From Glandiceps talaboti (Eukaryota; Hemichordata; Enteropneusta; Spengelidae), in assembly GCF_964340395.1 (NCBI RefSeq), contig NC_135555.1, positions 5,534,501 through 5,598,500 of the forward strand: DNA of 64,000 nt, given 5' to 3'. Below the pieces are notes generated by a model. The model was not told the DNA's origin, searched no databases, and saw nothing but the letters and a program-made list of their open reading frames with translations. The number at the start of each line of letters is the position of its first letter. Within the stretch, counting starts at the first letter, position 1. A program made the position numbers and the translations under genes. This document shows, piece after piece, positions 12,337-25,350 of this stretch.

Positions 12337-12502
12337 CGGGTTTTGAATCCATTGACATGTCAGTAGAGCTAAGTACCAGTAATATACAAATAAAATGATG
12401 GGATTGACATACACTGGCCACTCTAGAGCTGTATTGACATGGAGTATGTATGGCTCTGCACATGTTTTATCATAAGTAATAATTGCTGTTAAACCAAATA
12501 AC
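12337..12502 (-). CDS. PIEZO: PIEZO coding exon 5 (residues 251-306)
   Basis: Acceptor TTCTTACAG/GTTATT (phase 2 entry) and donor AACCCG/GTAGGT (phase 0). It encodes LFGLTAIITYDKTCAEPYIL, HVNTALEWPVYVNP and the next helix IILFVYYWYLALLTCQW. The LFGLT start, the single Cys of the lumenal/extracellular loop and L.WPV..NP are family landmarks (vertebrate TGLDWPVYASP). Confidence 0.95.
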
Positions 12503-13046
12503 CTGTAAGAAGAAAACACTTTCATTTGGCTAAGAGTGTATAAAAATTTGCACAACTCAATGAAATTACTTTTAATATTTTTACTGAAGGTGGTTCAACT
12601 GATTTTCCCCTTTCTGTTGTCCAGTGTCAATCTAAGCAAAACATTGTACTTTTGAATTTCAAGACTTGCATTTTGTGAACACCAAACATTGTATTGGAAC
12701 ATTCTTACAAGCGAGAGCACGCATTTCTGTGGAAGCAGGTATGTTTCAAATGGTGCTGTAAAGAGGCCTGTAGTTTCTGACATTGCATTTTTTGGAAATA
12801 AACTTTACAAGAAACTCAAAAGTATCTAGAGGTGTAGGGTCAAAACACTGCCTATTTGAAATAATAACATACGACTGAGGCACAATCTTTGAATATTACA
12901 ATTATCATGTGTTTTCAAACCCTTTCAATACTACTTGCCATCTCAGACCAGCAAACAATTTCATTACAAAGCAACAATGTGCTTACAATATAAACAATAA
13001 TGTTTGGTTATCTGAGTTGTCATATACTTTTTTGACAAACACTTAC
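12503..13046 (-). other. PIEZO intron 4
   Basis: Short intron; nothing else recognised. Confidence 0.7.
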
Positions 13047-13518
13047 CTTGCATATAAACTGTCAGGATGTAAAGCTGTTTGAAAAAACTGGAATTGGTAA
13101 AGATAGAGAGCTACAAGGTGAGCACCACAATAAGTCAACATAACAATCCGGACATAGACCAGCTTACGTCCCCAGCTGTTGTAACATGACCACCAAGACA
13201 CAACAATAAGAAAAGTAATAAAATACACAGAAGATGTCACCGATGGTAGGATTATACCAGCTAATGCTGTTAGAAAACAGGTGGTGAAAGACCACAATAA
13301 ATCCATTGCCACAGTTCTTTGTGTAGTCCTTCTGTGTACAGTTGTGCCAGTCTCACTTCTAGAGCGCTCATTTTTTGTCAGTTTATAGCAAACTGCATAG
13401 ACTATGATTGAGATTATACACATGGAAACATCTGGGGCTACAGCTCTGATGGCATCAACTACTGGGATATCTAAACGTTGAAATCCTATCTGTCGTAATG
13501 CTTTCTCTAATGTTGAAC
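13047..13518 (-). CDS. PIEZO: PIEZO coding exon 4 (residues 94-250)
   Basis: At 472 nt this is the largest exon in the window. The acceptor is CACCTCACAG/GTTC (phase 1 entry) and the donor GCAAG/GTAAGT (phase 2). It holds an amphipathic segment (IGFQRLDIPVVDAIRAVAPD), a helix (VSMCIISIIVYAVCYKL), a basic loop rich in R/T/S, then helices around LLWSFTTCFLTALAGIILP, SSVYFITFLIVVSWW and the YLYQFQFF segment. The PS.TSSVYF and LYLYQ.QF motifs are strongly conserved in PIEZO proteins. The ORF runs further upstream, but the splice site and family alignment set the exon start. Confidence 0.96.
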
Positions 13519-14432
13519 CTGTGAGGTGAACAGAACAAAACACAAATATCAAATCAAGGCAAATAAACATCACTCCTCTGGGGTTATAGCTTGCATGTAT
13601 TACAATGTGGTGAACTAGAGTATGAAGAGAAAATATCGGTCTATGCATCAGTTTAGTTAGCACTAAACCTTGAAGTAAATATCAAAATGGAAATGAATTC
13701 ACTATTTCACAAAAGTTAAACATTCAAGTCCTCAAACATGTGTCTATGATAGTATCAACTTTGTATTTCACTAGGTATAAGGAAACCATCACTGTGTTGT
13801 TTCCATGTCACACTTTCACATCTCCCAAAGGAATTCAAACTCAGATAATATGTTTTAGCAATTATGTCTGTTTCAATTTGCACCCAGTCCCACCATCCAG
13901 TCGGTTATCATTCATCATGAAATATACAATTATCAGAAACAACTGATGAGATAAAGGTTGACAAGTCATCTCATCAAAAATGTAATCATTTTTCTCATCT
14001 TAATAGTATTACTACTGACTGCAACAATTCCAATTCTGGCTTGTCTTGGGAGATTTGACTAGACACTGGATAACCTCTGAGACAGGCTTCCTTGAAAACA
14101 TGAACATTATAACTGTACGGTGGTCAGATTAACTCTGGCAGGACTTCATTAATCTTACTCCATAAACAGCAAGTTGTCTACTAATTTATTATGACACACA
14201 TGCTCACACAATTATTATCCCTATTCCCCTGACTGCATCAAGTTTATACTGTCACCTCAGGTTACATTATTCAATCAATTATTGTAGCTGTATCCTGTAA
14301 TTACTTTTCCAATATTTTATGCCCTTGTTACGTAGGTTGCTACAACTCAGACACTGCACACTTTTGTATAGGAAACAGAAATTTATCAAAAGTTGTACTT
14401 GTTGTGAATGGAATGTTTTTTGAAACTGTTTT

Positions 14433-14496
14433 GGTTACACCATAGCCCCCCATCCACCCACCCACTTTAAATGGGTGGAGGGTCTGTGGTTACACC
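14433..14496. repeat. Dispersed GGGTGGAGGGTC hairpin, copy 1
   Basis: ACCATAG...TCCACCCA and TGGGTGGAGGGTCTGTGGT form an imperfect hairpin, flanked on both sides by GGTTACACC-type words. A cleaner copy is at 32162-32199. Confidence 0.6.
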
Positions 14497-16664
14497 CAGC
14501 ACAGTACTGAACCACCGGTGCATGGGTAAATATATTTGTCTACCTGTAGACAAAGTTTGGTGCAATATATCCAGTCATAATGATTTTTGGATGTGTAATC
14601 AACAATCAGCGCCCCCACCCCCACCCCCTCCATGAATAATGATTTCAACCTATTACTACACCACTTTTAGATAGCATAGAGCTCTAATTAACATGTACAA
14701 TGTCTAATCATTCGTATTTTAACAATTTATAGTGAATAATAATGTTGGTTATCTTATTGAAAAAATAATACTCCAGTTCCAGTAAGTGAAGGTTTATTGA
14801 TACTCTCAGAGCACACATCGTTGCAAACCACAGCCTCTTTTGCGACACAGTCCAAAATGCGCCGCCAACAGGCGTTACTTCATTATTTCGTTACTTCGCA
14901 GTGTCACGGAAGAAATAACAGCTCTGGTTTGTGAGAATGAGGGCACATTATCTTTCCCTTATTTCATACGTTTGTTATAGGTTGCTACAACTCATAGACA
15001 CCATAAAACCGTAACATATAATAGGCAAAATAATAATCTACTAAATACTGACTAATTTGATGCTGTTTTTAATACCAAAAATCATGTTCTATTTTAAGTA
15101 TTTTAATTTTAATACTTTCATAACTAATAACATAACAAATCTGTCAATATGTAACATTCAAACTAGTTAAAATGGTAAACACAGTTTTGTATACTGCAGT
15201 CTGTGGTTTGGTAACAGCTTGAGAATGCTTTTGTAGGCTATAATCGATAATCCTATCTCTAACCACACTGTTATGATATCATTGAAGAAATAGTTGTATT
15301 TATAGAATCTCCACAGTCATTCAACTGCTGTAGTGTATATTTCACATACATGTAGCACATCTGATAGAAACATGTAACAATCTATCAAAAGTTTATGTTA
15401 GGAAATATCATATTTTATGTTTGATATGTAATGTGGTAACAAAACTTAAAAGTGAAGTGTTTATTGTTGTACATGCATCATAAGGAAGTTGTTATATGTA
15501 ATGACATCATAAACATTTTATTATTTGGTTTAATCTTTAAGTTGTGAACTAGTGTACATCATCTGATACTTTTGACAATCAGTGACTTCTATAAAATGCT
15601 GCAAAAAACAACCTCATTACAAATTATAAAGTTCAGCGGATATCCTGATGTGTAGGTACATATAAAATTTAAATGTTGTTTTTTGATGTGTCATGTTTCA
15701 ATCACTGTACATCTCAAGTTCCGACTGCCATGTTGATTTTACCATATTGAATGACATCAGAGTTAACTTTGGGGAAAAGGTTTTTCATAAATCACAAAAC
15801 GATGTAAATTTCTGCTGTGAGTGAAACAACACCTTTGTTTGAGGGTCCCTTGTTCCTGACAGGGTTTTCAAAGTGTGAGACCCCAAGGTACGACTGTATG
15901 TGTTTCTGTTTGGCTAATTGCTGTACTTCAAGAAGTATAATCATGCATATATGAAAGCTATCAGTATAGACAAACCCACAGTTTTTGCTTTATTTTCTTT
16001 TGAAGGGATGAACTAAACTCTTCTCAAACTTTATGTACAGTAGCCTGTAGTGTTTGCTTGTGCGTCACTGTTGAGATGAACCAGGAACAGGCTCGACTTG
16101 AACTGATTCCAACAATTCTTTAAATGTTTGTTTACTAGTAGTAGTTCTAAACATTGCAATATATATTCGAAGTCTAAATAAACCAACTTTATTTATGAAA
16201 TCTAATGATTCGTTCCACGAAATGTTTCCTCCTACAAAAATTATGGCCTGTTCAATTCATCATACCAGGGTGTTTAAAAGGAGATTACTTTTCTCTTAAA
16301 ACATCACAAGTTTAAAGAGTATACATATAACTGGTTTGTTATTATCTATAGGAAGAATCAACTCACAGGGTGACATGTACTATTCCAAACTCATTATTTA
16401 CAAATGATACAAACCATAGTCATCTAGCCACTATTCAAATACCTATAAACTATAGTGTGCAAAGTTTTTGAACTAAAATAAACTTCTATAAATTAATATC
16501 AGTGTTTACTTGAAGGGTAAGTACAAGTTGGTAAACTTCATCTGTGTTTACTTAGCTTTCTATAAGACATTCCACATTTAAAATTTGATATAAATTAGAT
16601 GTACTGGAAACTTGATGATGTGTACTTTTCACATGGTTTCCCTTTCTTAATTAACCCATCCTTA

Positions 16665-17050
16665 TCCTGCCTACATCACAGATCTGTGAGTCCATTTCAC
16701 TCTTTACTATCTGCTTGCACCAGTATCACTGTCAGTGTCGACCCATGATTAACGTTTGAAATATCTGCTCAAATTGATTGGTCACAATGAGGAGTAATAA
16801 TGCTACATTAGAATATATTATTATTCAAATGAAGTCATTATGTAAGTGTGCACTCATTACTCAGATTAACACAGAGGCTAACATCAACATAATTTACATA
16901 TATGCTAATTTTACATAAATTTGTATAAATAGGTATTGTATTGACGCTCACTGGGGTTGTGGCTGAATTGATGGGTTGATGCTTGTTCTAGCACAAACAG
17001 TTAGTAAAAAGTGTTAGTCAAAATCACAGGTCTGTGATGTAGCAAGGGCT
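16665..17050. mobile_element. MITE-like element with imperfect terminal inverted repeats
   Basis: The left end (CCTGCCTACATCACAGATCT at 16667) is mirrored by the right end (complement CTTGCTACATCACAGACCT, about 17025-17045). Weaker matching continues inward for about 25 bp. It has no coding capacity. A related, shorter foldback is at 36003-36090. No target-site duplication was identified. Confidence 0.5.
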
Positions 17051-17908
17051 TGCCAGTCCTAGAACCTTAGCAAAAACACAGCATACATCAGAAAATTATA
17101 CAAGTGACTTGTGGCGTGACATCACTTCGAAATGTAAAAGTAAATGAGTACATCAATTAAAAAGTACTGAATGCACACTACAGTAATTTGCTATTGATCT
17201 TGTCTTTGGTGAAACTATAAATCACAAAAAACGATTATGTTGTTGACAGAGACATTAAAACAGGGTTTAAATTGTACTAAGCTGTTAAGTATGAGTTTGG
17301 AATACTTAAGTAAACATCATTGATTGAATGAAGTTGGTCAAGACTGTCACTGCAAAAAACTTCTGAATTCAAATCTATCAATTGGTTCTTCTAGGAAGCT
17401 TTTAATATATGATTCAATATGCATGTACAAGTTAACTTTTTCAAATTCCAGCAAGCTATCTTATTGACATTACAAAGTAGTGCAGTTCTTTCTTTTGGGG
17501 GGTGGGGGATGGGATGGGTGGGGGTGGTGTGGGAGGGAGGGGTTGCACCATGCCAGACAGCATGCCAAGGCCATGGAATGTCTAATAGTATGTGTCCTTA
17601 CTGAGTAAACAGCTGGGAGTTAATCATTGTTTATGTCCATAAGTCCTGATTGACCACCTCATATCCAAACAAACATAACAGATTAAAGATATAATGATGC
17701 CATCATCATGGTCCCCATCTTGCTAAACTTATCCCGATGACATCATCATTTCAGACTATAATTATACTACAGCTGTTGCAATCATATCATGATAGCCAAA
17801 TAATATTGCTCATCCCGTACATTTCAAACACTGTGTCAACATTTTGACAGTTAAAGGGTGTAATATCTAGTCTTTTTTTTTCAATAATAAATGGATATGT
17901 ATACTTAC

Positions 17909-18028
17909 AATATTCCAACCAGTGGCCATATGGCTGTAATGCTAGCAAAACAACTTGAAATGTAACCTGAGCTCCAACTATGATGGATGTCAAGATGACA
18001 ATGGTTTTCAAGAAGCGACCAGTGTGTC
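17909..18028 (-). CDS. PIEZO: PIEZO coding exon 3 (residues 54-93)
   Basis: Acceptor TTTATTGTAG/GACAC and donor GAATATT/GTAAGT; both phase 1. It encodes GHTGRFLKTIVILTSI followed by a hydrophobic stretch ending LLALQPYGHWLEY. The GHTGRFLK motif is near-identical to the vertebrate GHTGRLLR at the same place, and one blade helix is complete in this exon. Confidence 0.93.
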
Positions 18029-19262
18029 CTACAATAAACAGACAAAAAATACAAATAATCAACAATATAAAACAAACGTTTGTATTTTGGTACAACATGA
18101 TTTGATATGCAAATACAAATACAGTAAGAAGATAGATTGTATATAGAATTGAACATAATCATCTACAAAAGTTTACTGAATAGTTATCTTCTTTGTTGGT
18201 TTGTATTTACAGATGACAGTCATGATATTGGCAACATATTATAAGTCACACAATACTAAACAGGATGTCCGTTTCCTAAGCTTTATAATTTTGAGATTTG
18301 TACTGAAATTGAGACAAATATTATTGAGATAATGGGTGTTTTTCCCTTTCTTCAGCCATGAAAGGCAAACAATGATAACTGTTTATCTAACAGTAACACA
18401 AGGTATTTTTACATCGTATTGAAGTATAGTATTATCACAAGGCAATTCACAGCAAATACAATGATATATAAACTATCACTTGAACACAAGTCATTTCTCC
18501 ATGGTATTCAATACCACAGCTGTCTTTACCATCCCAGAGCACTGTGTACATGCAAGTTGACATGACATCATTTCTGCTTCTTTTTCTTTCTATGTACTTA
18601 ATCCCCGGCTTGAAATTACATAAAACAGATACTTGTGTGGCTCCACTGAATACAAACTGTGTCCTCCCTAAGGCCACCATGATAGGGATAAGATAACTGT
18701 AGCATAATACAATGCAATCCTTTCCAGAGTACAAAAATTAAAATAGTGCATACCATGCCCAAACTTTGTGCTTTGGAATATGCTTGAACATGTGGTTCTC
18801 AGATGCTATGTAATTTTAGTCACATACATAGTAATTTTTAATAATAAGACTTGATTTTGTGATCTGCTTTTAGAAAAGTACTAGATCTAATATTTCTGAT
18901 GGTAAAAAAAAAATTTTGGACCAATTTCACCCATTTTTGAATTGATAATAATATTGCATAGTAAACTCAAAGTTTTCACATAAGATTGTCATGATAAATC
19001 ACATGATCATTAATTGCTACTAACAAATATACATGTACATCCCTATACGATATTCGGCAAGACTGCTTATATCTGTATTATAGATGACAGACAATGACAC
19101 AGACAGATTCATAGACAGACAGACACAGACTGACTGATAGCCTCAGATAGACGAAGATACAGACAGACTGACTGACTGACTGAATGACACACAGATGGAT
19201 GGACGGAGGGACAGACAGACTGACAGGCAGATGGGTGGATGAATGGACACAGACAAACAGAC

Positions 19263-19344
<82 letters not shown>

Positions 19345-21845
19345 CCCATAAAAAGAGCATTCACTTCAGCTTTCAGTCAGCTCCATCCCACATATTGGCT
19401 AGTAGAAATGGATGATAAGAATCAAAGCATATGGCGAGTCTTTGCCTAATGTCAGTCTGTTTGATATTCTACATGTCTACCACTGCAAGATAGTACATTC
19501 GCAGACACATCGTGTTTACACAATCAAACTCTTTAAAATCATGGTTGTTGTCTACTTTGTGTGGAAGACCCATAGGACATTTACCCTCATCGAAAACATA
19601 GAAAGCAATCATGTTATTTTTCAGATTCCATGAATGGGTAATAACTTTCAGATGTTGTTATCAGTAACTAGCGGGATGCCGATTATCTCTAAAGCATATT
19701 ATACGTCAGCAATCACACACTGTACACAAAGCAACTTGCCCTCGGCTCATACATACTAGATACTTAAAAACAGAGTATACTCTGCCAAAGACCTAGATGT
19801 TAGGACATTGTATAAACTGAATATCTGAATGAACGTAATAACTTTATTTTGACATAGTCTTACCATGTTTACTTAGGAGGAAATGACGATAATCCACAAC
19901 ATGGGAATAATGTTGATAGTTTTGACTGTTGATAGTACATTGTAACTGCAAGTAATGTTTTATACTGTAACAGTAACTCTACATGTATCTAGCAGTGTAC
20001 ATTCATTGCTACAGCAAATTGTGAATGTCTCACAAGACTCTATCCCAATGAAAACATGAAAGTTTTGATAGTACCGGTACTACAATGAATTTCATACCGC
20101 ACATTGGTCTAGCTGTTTCTTGTTTGTCTGATAAAATAAGAAACCCAATCTGTTGGGATGAATACATTTATCTCTTTAGATTATATGATTTGTTGATATG
20201 GCTTTTAAACTTTAATGCATGTTTTCTACTTGGAGCTTCAAAAGGTTGTAAATTGGTAACATCATTGATGCTGCAACTTGTCAACTTGTAGTTAACATGC
20301 AATTCATTTTGGTGCACATGTGCCAAGAATGTGTCTACTGCCTTTATATTGCCGACCGGGACATTTCCTAACCCAGCACACTGTAAGGCCATAAGTTAAG
20401 TACATATGTCTATGGATGAAATATGGATACACTAAAAGTATACTTGTTTCAAAGAGAGTAAGAGTTGCCTCATCAGTAGCACTGCCCATTCACAGTTACA
20501 GTTTCATCAAAACGTGTGCACACGTTTGAAGAGAAGGGAGGTATGATATATAGATAGCCCTGAGACTTGCTATGTTCACTATCACTGGCTCCATTTCAAT
20601 GGTCTAAACAGTATTGTCAAGCCTATATAGCCAAGTCTCTGGGCTAGAATATAGAACACATGTAATGAACATTTATCATGAAACTGCTTAAAGATAAACT
20701 TAAGCAGTGGTCTGCACTCAAAAAATATGGAAGAAACATATATTGTACGAAAACTATTGCAATGTTGGCAGTGTCAGTTTTGGTCAGAATAGGACATAGG
20801 AAATGAGTTGGGAAAAGGAATGAGACTCTCATCAGAGGAAGGATGGGAAGGAAGGACGGAAAACAAGGCAAGGGGAAGGTGAGGAAATTGGGAAGAAATT
20901 GAAGGGGAAAGACAAGAAATGAGGTGACGGGAAGGGAGGGGAAGCAGAGGAGAAGTAGGAGAGGATCATGGGAAGGAAAAGGGGGTTACTGAAGGATAAC
21001 ACACATACATATAAGTCAGCTGTTTTAATAGTCTTACAACTAAATTGTAAATGTATTGTTCCTCTGACATATTTGTAAGCAATTGGACACCCACAAGTAC
21101 TATATGTTGTTCAGTTGTCTATAAGAATTAATCAGCTGAGTGTGTCCTATACTTGTACATCAATGGGAAACTGGAATGTCAAAATAAACTAGTAATGGTT
21201 TCCTACTATGCCAGGAAGGTCAAGACAACCACACGCAGTGTACACTGTGCATGTGGGTATGTTGACATTTTTAGGGAATATAACAATCAGAGTTTTGAGA
21301 ACTATTTCTGAATCAGTGGTTTGACCTACAACTGCCTACAATCTTGGCTATCTCTTATGGCTTCTTTTTCTTTGCCGTACAGTTCATGCTCAGTGTCAAC
21401 ACTTTACTCACTTTCACAAACATGCATGGGTAACAAATTGTATTTGTATGAAATCTAAGTTTTTATCCTCTATATTTTCAAGTTATACTTTACCACCAGT
21501 GTTCACGGCTTCAATATAAGATTATTGCATTAATGTACTCTACAAGTTTTAGTGCCATTTGCACTCACATGCATTTACTAAGGATAGTTTCAAAAGGAAT
21601 TTAGAACTTGTTTGCATATTTATCTACACAGTAAAAGACCATCCCTACATTAATTGGGAGTAGATTGATTATTTCTTGCATATGCAAACAAGGTTTGAGA
21701 TTTCTAACAAATCTTCAAACACATAATATATCACAATTCTCTGGTTTCCTTGACAACTTTTCTGAAAAAAAATTACCCATCATATAGCATGTGTAGAGAA
21801 AGGTTCAGGGAAAGACAGGTACAGAAGTTTTTGAACAACACTTAC
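18029..21845 (-). other. PIEZO intron 2
   Basis: It holds a long (ACAG)n array (about 19086-19344) whose translation gives the SVCLSVCL-type false ORFs. A purine-rich stretch lies near 20810-20990. No exon was recognised. Confidence 0.6.
19086..19344. repeat. (ACAG)n microsatellite array
   Basis: Imperfect tetramer array, becoming perfect from about 19266 to 19343. Confidence 0.95.
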
Positions 21846-21941
21846 CTTGCATGGACTCTTTTGTAGGACTGGGCAGCAACGGTAACACCAGTAAACAAGT
21901 GAAATATAAAAAGGAGAAAAAATTGTATCGAAAGATACATG
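21846..21941 (-). CDS. PIEZO: PIEZO coding exon 2 (residues 22-53)
   Basis: Acceptor CTCTTTACAG/CATG and donor CAAG/GTAAG; phase 1 on both sides. It encodes CIFRYNFFSFLYFTCLLVL and then PLLPSPTKESMQ. This is the second half of the first hairpin, with the conserved LPLLPSPT turn (vertebrate LLPWFPGPT). The three-frame check matters here: the longest ORF across this exon lies in another frame and is a shadow. Confidence 0.9.
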
Positions 21942-23822
21942 CTGTAAAGAGAAAGAAATGAACACGGAATTAGCAAACAATTATTTAATCATATAATTAT
22001 AACTTATTTACAGTGAGAGTATGTTTTATATGTATTTTGTTTGTTATTTTGGTTGAAGACTTTCCGTCTAAATATGTAGATGTGCAACATACATGTAAGT
22101 ATAGAAGCATGTGTTCTTGAGTGCTATAGATAATGAATGACAGGCATGCACTGGTGGAACCAAGTACTGCTATCTCATCCAATTTTGATAAAAAGTATTC
22201 TACAAAGTAATCTATAGAAACCACAAGGATATCATCTTGTATTTTCTAGTGTTTTTAAGAAGTAGAAGTCAAACTCTTCTATTTACATATAAACAGGAAT
22301 TGTGAGGAGAAACAAATGGTGAGTGAATTAACTAGACAAACACATCGATAGGAATGTACTCATGGTCAGCCACAACAAACATATAGAGTACATTCTATGC
22401 ATAACTTAGTTAGATACTTCATTGACAAATGTCAGCAATAGCTTTCTACTAAAACCTTTGAAGTGTTTCATTCATTGTTATTATATACACTTAATACAAC
22501 CTTCACATGTATATTAAGTTGCATCTCAATTCTATTATACCGAGTCTGTATCACAGTATGTCTCAATTATTTCACTCTTCATATTTTTAAATTATATTTA
22601 CAAATAAAAATATTTGAAAAGTGGTCATTTGTGGAAAAATATAAATATTATGACAAACTTTGCATAAGAACAGTTGCATGAACTTGTTTAGTAATACTCT
22701 TTCTTACTTTCTTCGTCTGCCATTTTTCTCAATATCTCGTTATTTTTACTATGCACTTACAGATTCAGTTTTGAGAAGAATTTGACATTTTCAGCATTTG
22801 CAAACTTTATCATATATGTATGGAATACTTCAAATAGATAACATCACTTTAAAATTTTGGTAGATTGTTCATTTATATTGTTGGCCAACAATTAGTTGCT
22901 GACGTTTGGGGTCACAGCTGAAAGAGAAACTTTAAACTCTATCAATAGCATGATATACTTTCTGTTTTAATGTCAAACCTACACTTACACCAAACATCGA
23001 TGGAAATATCTATACCCAACTGAATTGACATGAACTTCCTTTGGTAAAAATTCAAGTAAACGATTTTCACATTCTTGTGAAATCAAATTGACATAAATCA
23101 CTAGTATATATGTTGGTAATGTGACTGAAATCTTAAGCTGTATCAAAGAGTGTCTCCAAACAGTTCATTTCTCACGACTACATTACAAGGTTACTTGTTG
23201 ACTGGGTTACTAGTAGGTAGTTTTGTACCTTTGCCTTACTAACATGTATGAGTCAGAAAAAGTTATGGATATGATGTCTATGTATCTGACAATGTACTTT
23301 CATTCACATGTGTGTTAGGTTCATATATCACTGGATCAAATATTTAGTTGTGATGATAATACCCCACTGAACCACTGAATTGACTGATACTTGTTATATA
23401 CGACACTGGTATAGATTTCCAAAAAGACTGGACAACATCAAAGCTATCAAAGCCATCAGGTTTACATATTCTATTCAAATTGTTGTTTAATAATAAACTA
23501 ATGTTTACCCCTACATGTATTCCTGATTTACAAGTTGATTTATTCATTAATTAGATTTATTTCAACTGTCTTTGCATTTCTTTAATTGTTTTTTTCCATC
23601 CAATACTTACTAATAAATGAAACAAAACTCAAAGAGTACACTCAACCCTTTTCAGTGACTCGGCTCCTAAAAATGTTTACAGGAAAATGGCAACTTGGGT
23701 CATAACCCTCTTGCACCTCCATAAAATTTGAGGATCTGTTTGTCTCATAATATACCCATCATGTATCAGTATATTTGTCTGGGTTGTTTCCTTCCCAACT
23801 TTGTGACCTTTACAATGTAAAA

Positions 23823-23905
23823 CAATGTTTGTGGTCACTCCTGAAACCTAAACCAGGGAAACTTTCCTGGTTGAAGTTTCAGGAGTGACCACAATTCAAA
23901 CATTG
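23823..23905. mobile_element. Foldback (hairpin) element
   Basis: TTGTGGTCACTCCTGAAAC is exactly mirrored by GTTTCAGGAGTGACCACAA. Inner arms CCAGGGAAA/TTTCCTGG extend the stem with one bulge, and outer AATGTTTG/CAAACATT arms lie on either side. Non-coding and MITE-like. Confidence 0.6.
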
Positions 23906-25111
23906 GTGAATTATATGATATCCCCAACAAACTGTGGGGGAAGAAGTTCAGAGTTTTCTGTGTGTGTCAGTAAAACATATTTTAGAAGCTATCAAGGACT
24001 AAGTCACTTAATTCATGTCATTGTTAATGGTAAGGCTTTAGAACCCAACAGCAATCTACTAAAGTACATGTATTTCATGTTTCGCATGCATGCTATACAC
24101 ATATATACCATCATTTTGAGGAAGGGTAGGGGGTGGGGGGCAGGGATGGTGCGGTCTAGCATTATTTTCACCAGTACATTGTACTGCCAGTACTATGGTG
24201 CTTTGTAACTATATGTCACAATTACTTCTTGGTCGGATAGACTACTTTATAACTTTCAACAGTATGTGTCAATTTTACATTGGCTTTTATCAAAAGTGAT
24301 GTATGGACTCGCATCATGACAGCGTGTACAGAAGGTTACACGGCTAGTCAATAATTTCCGGTTCTGCTTCACACACGAGACCACACACAAAATACTGGAA
24401 TAATAGTACAAATAAATAAAATAACTTTTTATTCAATATAGTGATGGAGTTGATTACTATAACAGTTATACCTAAGTGTTCTCAGTGTTACTTAACATTC
24501 AGAAGTGACAATGTTGCTCAATATTCTTAACCAATAACATTCAACCTATGCCTCATCTGTAGTATGCATTCCAGATGCCAGAATAGAAATCACACTTTTA
24601 CAAGTTACAGTACATAACTGAAATACATAGTTTGATTTCGCCAAACCATGCACTGTATTAATACATACCTATTTTACTAGACAACTGAACTATGGGGATG
24701 AGACCAGTTTATGGTCTTGGTTGGTACTGTTGTCAACTGAATAGGACAATATTGGTTCTTATAAAGTCCACAACAACCATAAACAAGCGATCAAGAGAAG
24801 AGTAGCCCTGACTACAGAAGACAGCAATTTAACCAAATACAGTTGAACCCATGGGCTATCCTTTGCTGACTTTGATACACTTATTCACTATGACTATGAG
24901 ATGATAGTCTAAACTTGTGGTAAGCAATCATCATTTTATTGATTTTGATCTCTTTAAAATACCATCAATAACTTTAATCTATCATGTACATGTAGGTAAG
25001 AATGACAGGACGATATTGTCTAGTAGGTGAAATATAAATTCCTAGAATACCAGTGACTAGATATCAGAAGATTTACAACATTTAAAACAAATCAACCGAC
25101 CCAATTCAGAC

Positions 25112-25116
25112 TCTGT

Positions 25117-25166
<50 letters not shown>

Positions 25167-25350
25167 CTGTGTAACTGTGTCTGTATGTATGTATGTATGT
25201 ATGTATGTATGTATGTCTGTGTGTGTATGTGTGTGTCTGTGTCTGTCTGTATGTCAGTCTGTGTGTGTGTGTGTGCATGTGTATTTGGTGTGTATATGTG
25301 TGTATGTGCATCTGTTTGTGTTTCTTGTGAGTATGTGTGTCTGTGTGTCT
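25112..25350. repeat. Compound (TG)n/(TATG)n microsatellite
   Basis: TG run, then TGTA tetramers and interrupted TG. The ORFs on both strands here are translated repeat. Confidence 0.95.

Larger units (their letters stand above)
13519..17908 (-). other. PIEZO intron 3, with foldback and G-rich tracts
   Basis: It contains a dispersed hairpin sequence (14433-14496), a local CpG-rich patch (about 14810-14930) and a MITE-like element (16665-17050). A G-quadruplex-prone run is at 17494-17544 on the plus strand. A 22-bp word, TAGGTTGCTACAACTCA plus AGACAC, recurs near 14332 and 14976. No exon was recognised. Confidence 0.55.

Noticed and set aside
14810-14930. CpG-rich patch as an alternative intronic promoter or exon
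   Set aside because: No ORF, splice pair or PIEZO similarity; more simply a young insertion, but ends could not be defined well enough to call an element.
19086-19344. CRISPR-like regular spacing
   Set aside because: Pure tetranucleotide satellite in a eukaryotic intron; no unique spacers.
19109-19364. Antisense Cys-rich ORFs that look like a secreted toxin at first sight
   Set aside because: SVCL periodicity comes from the (ACAG)n microsatellite; no signal peptide plus cysteine framework.
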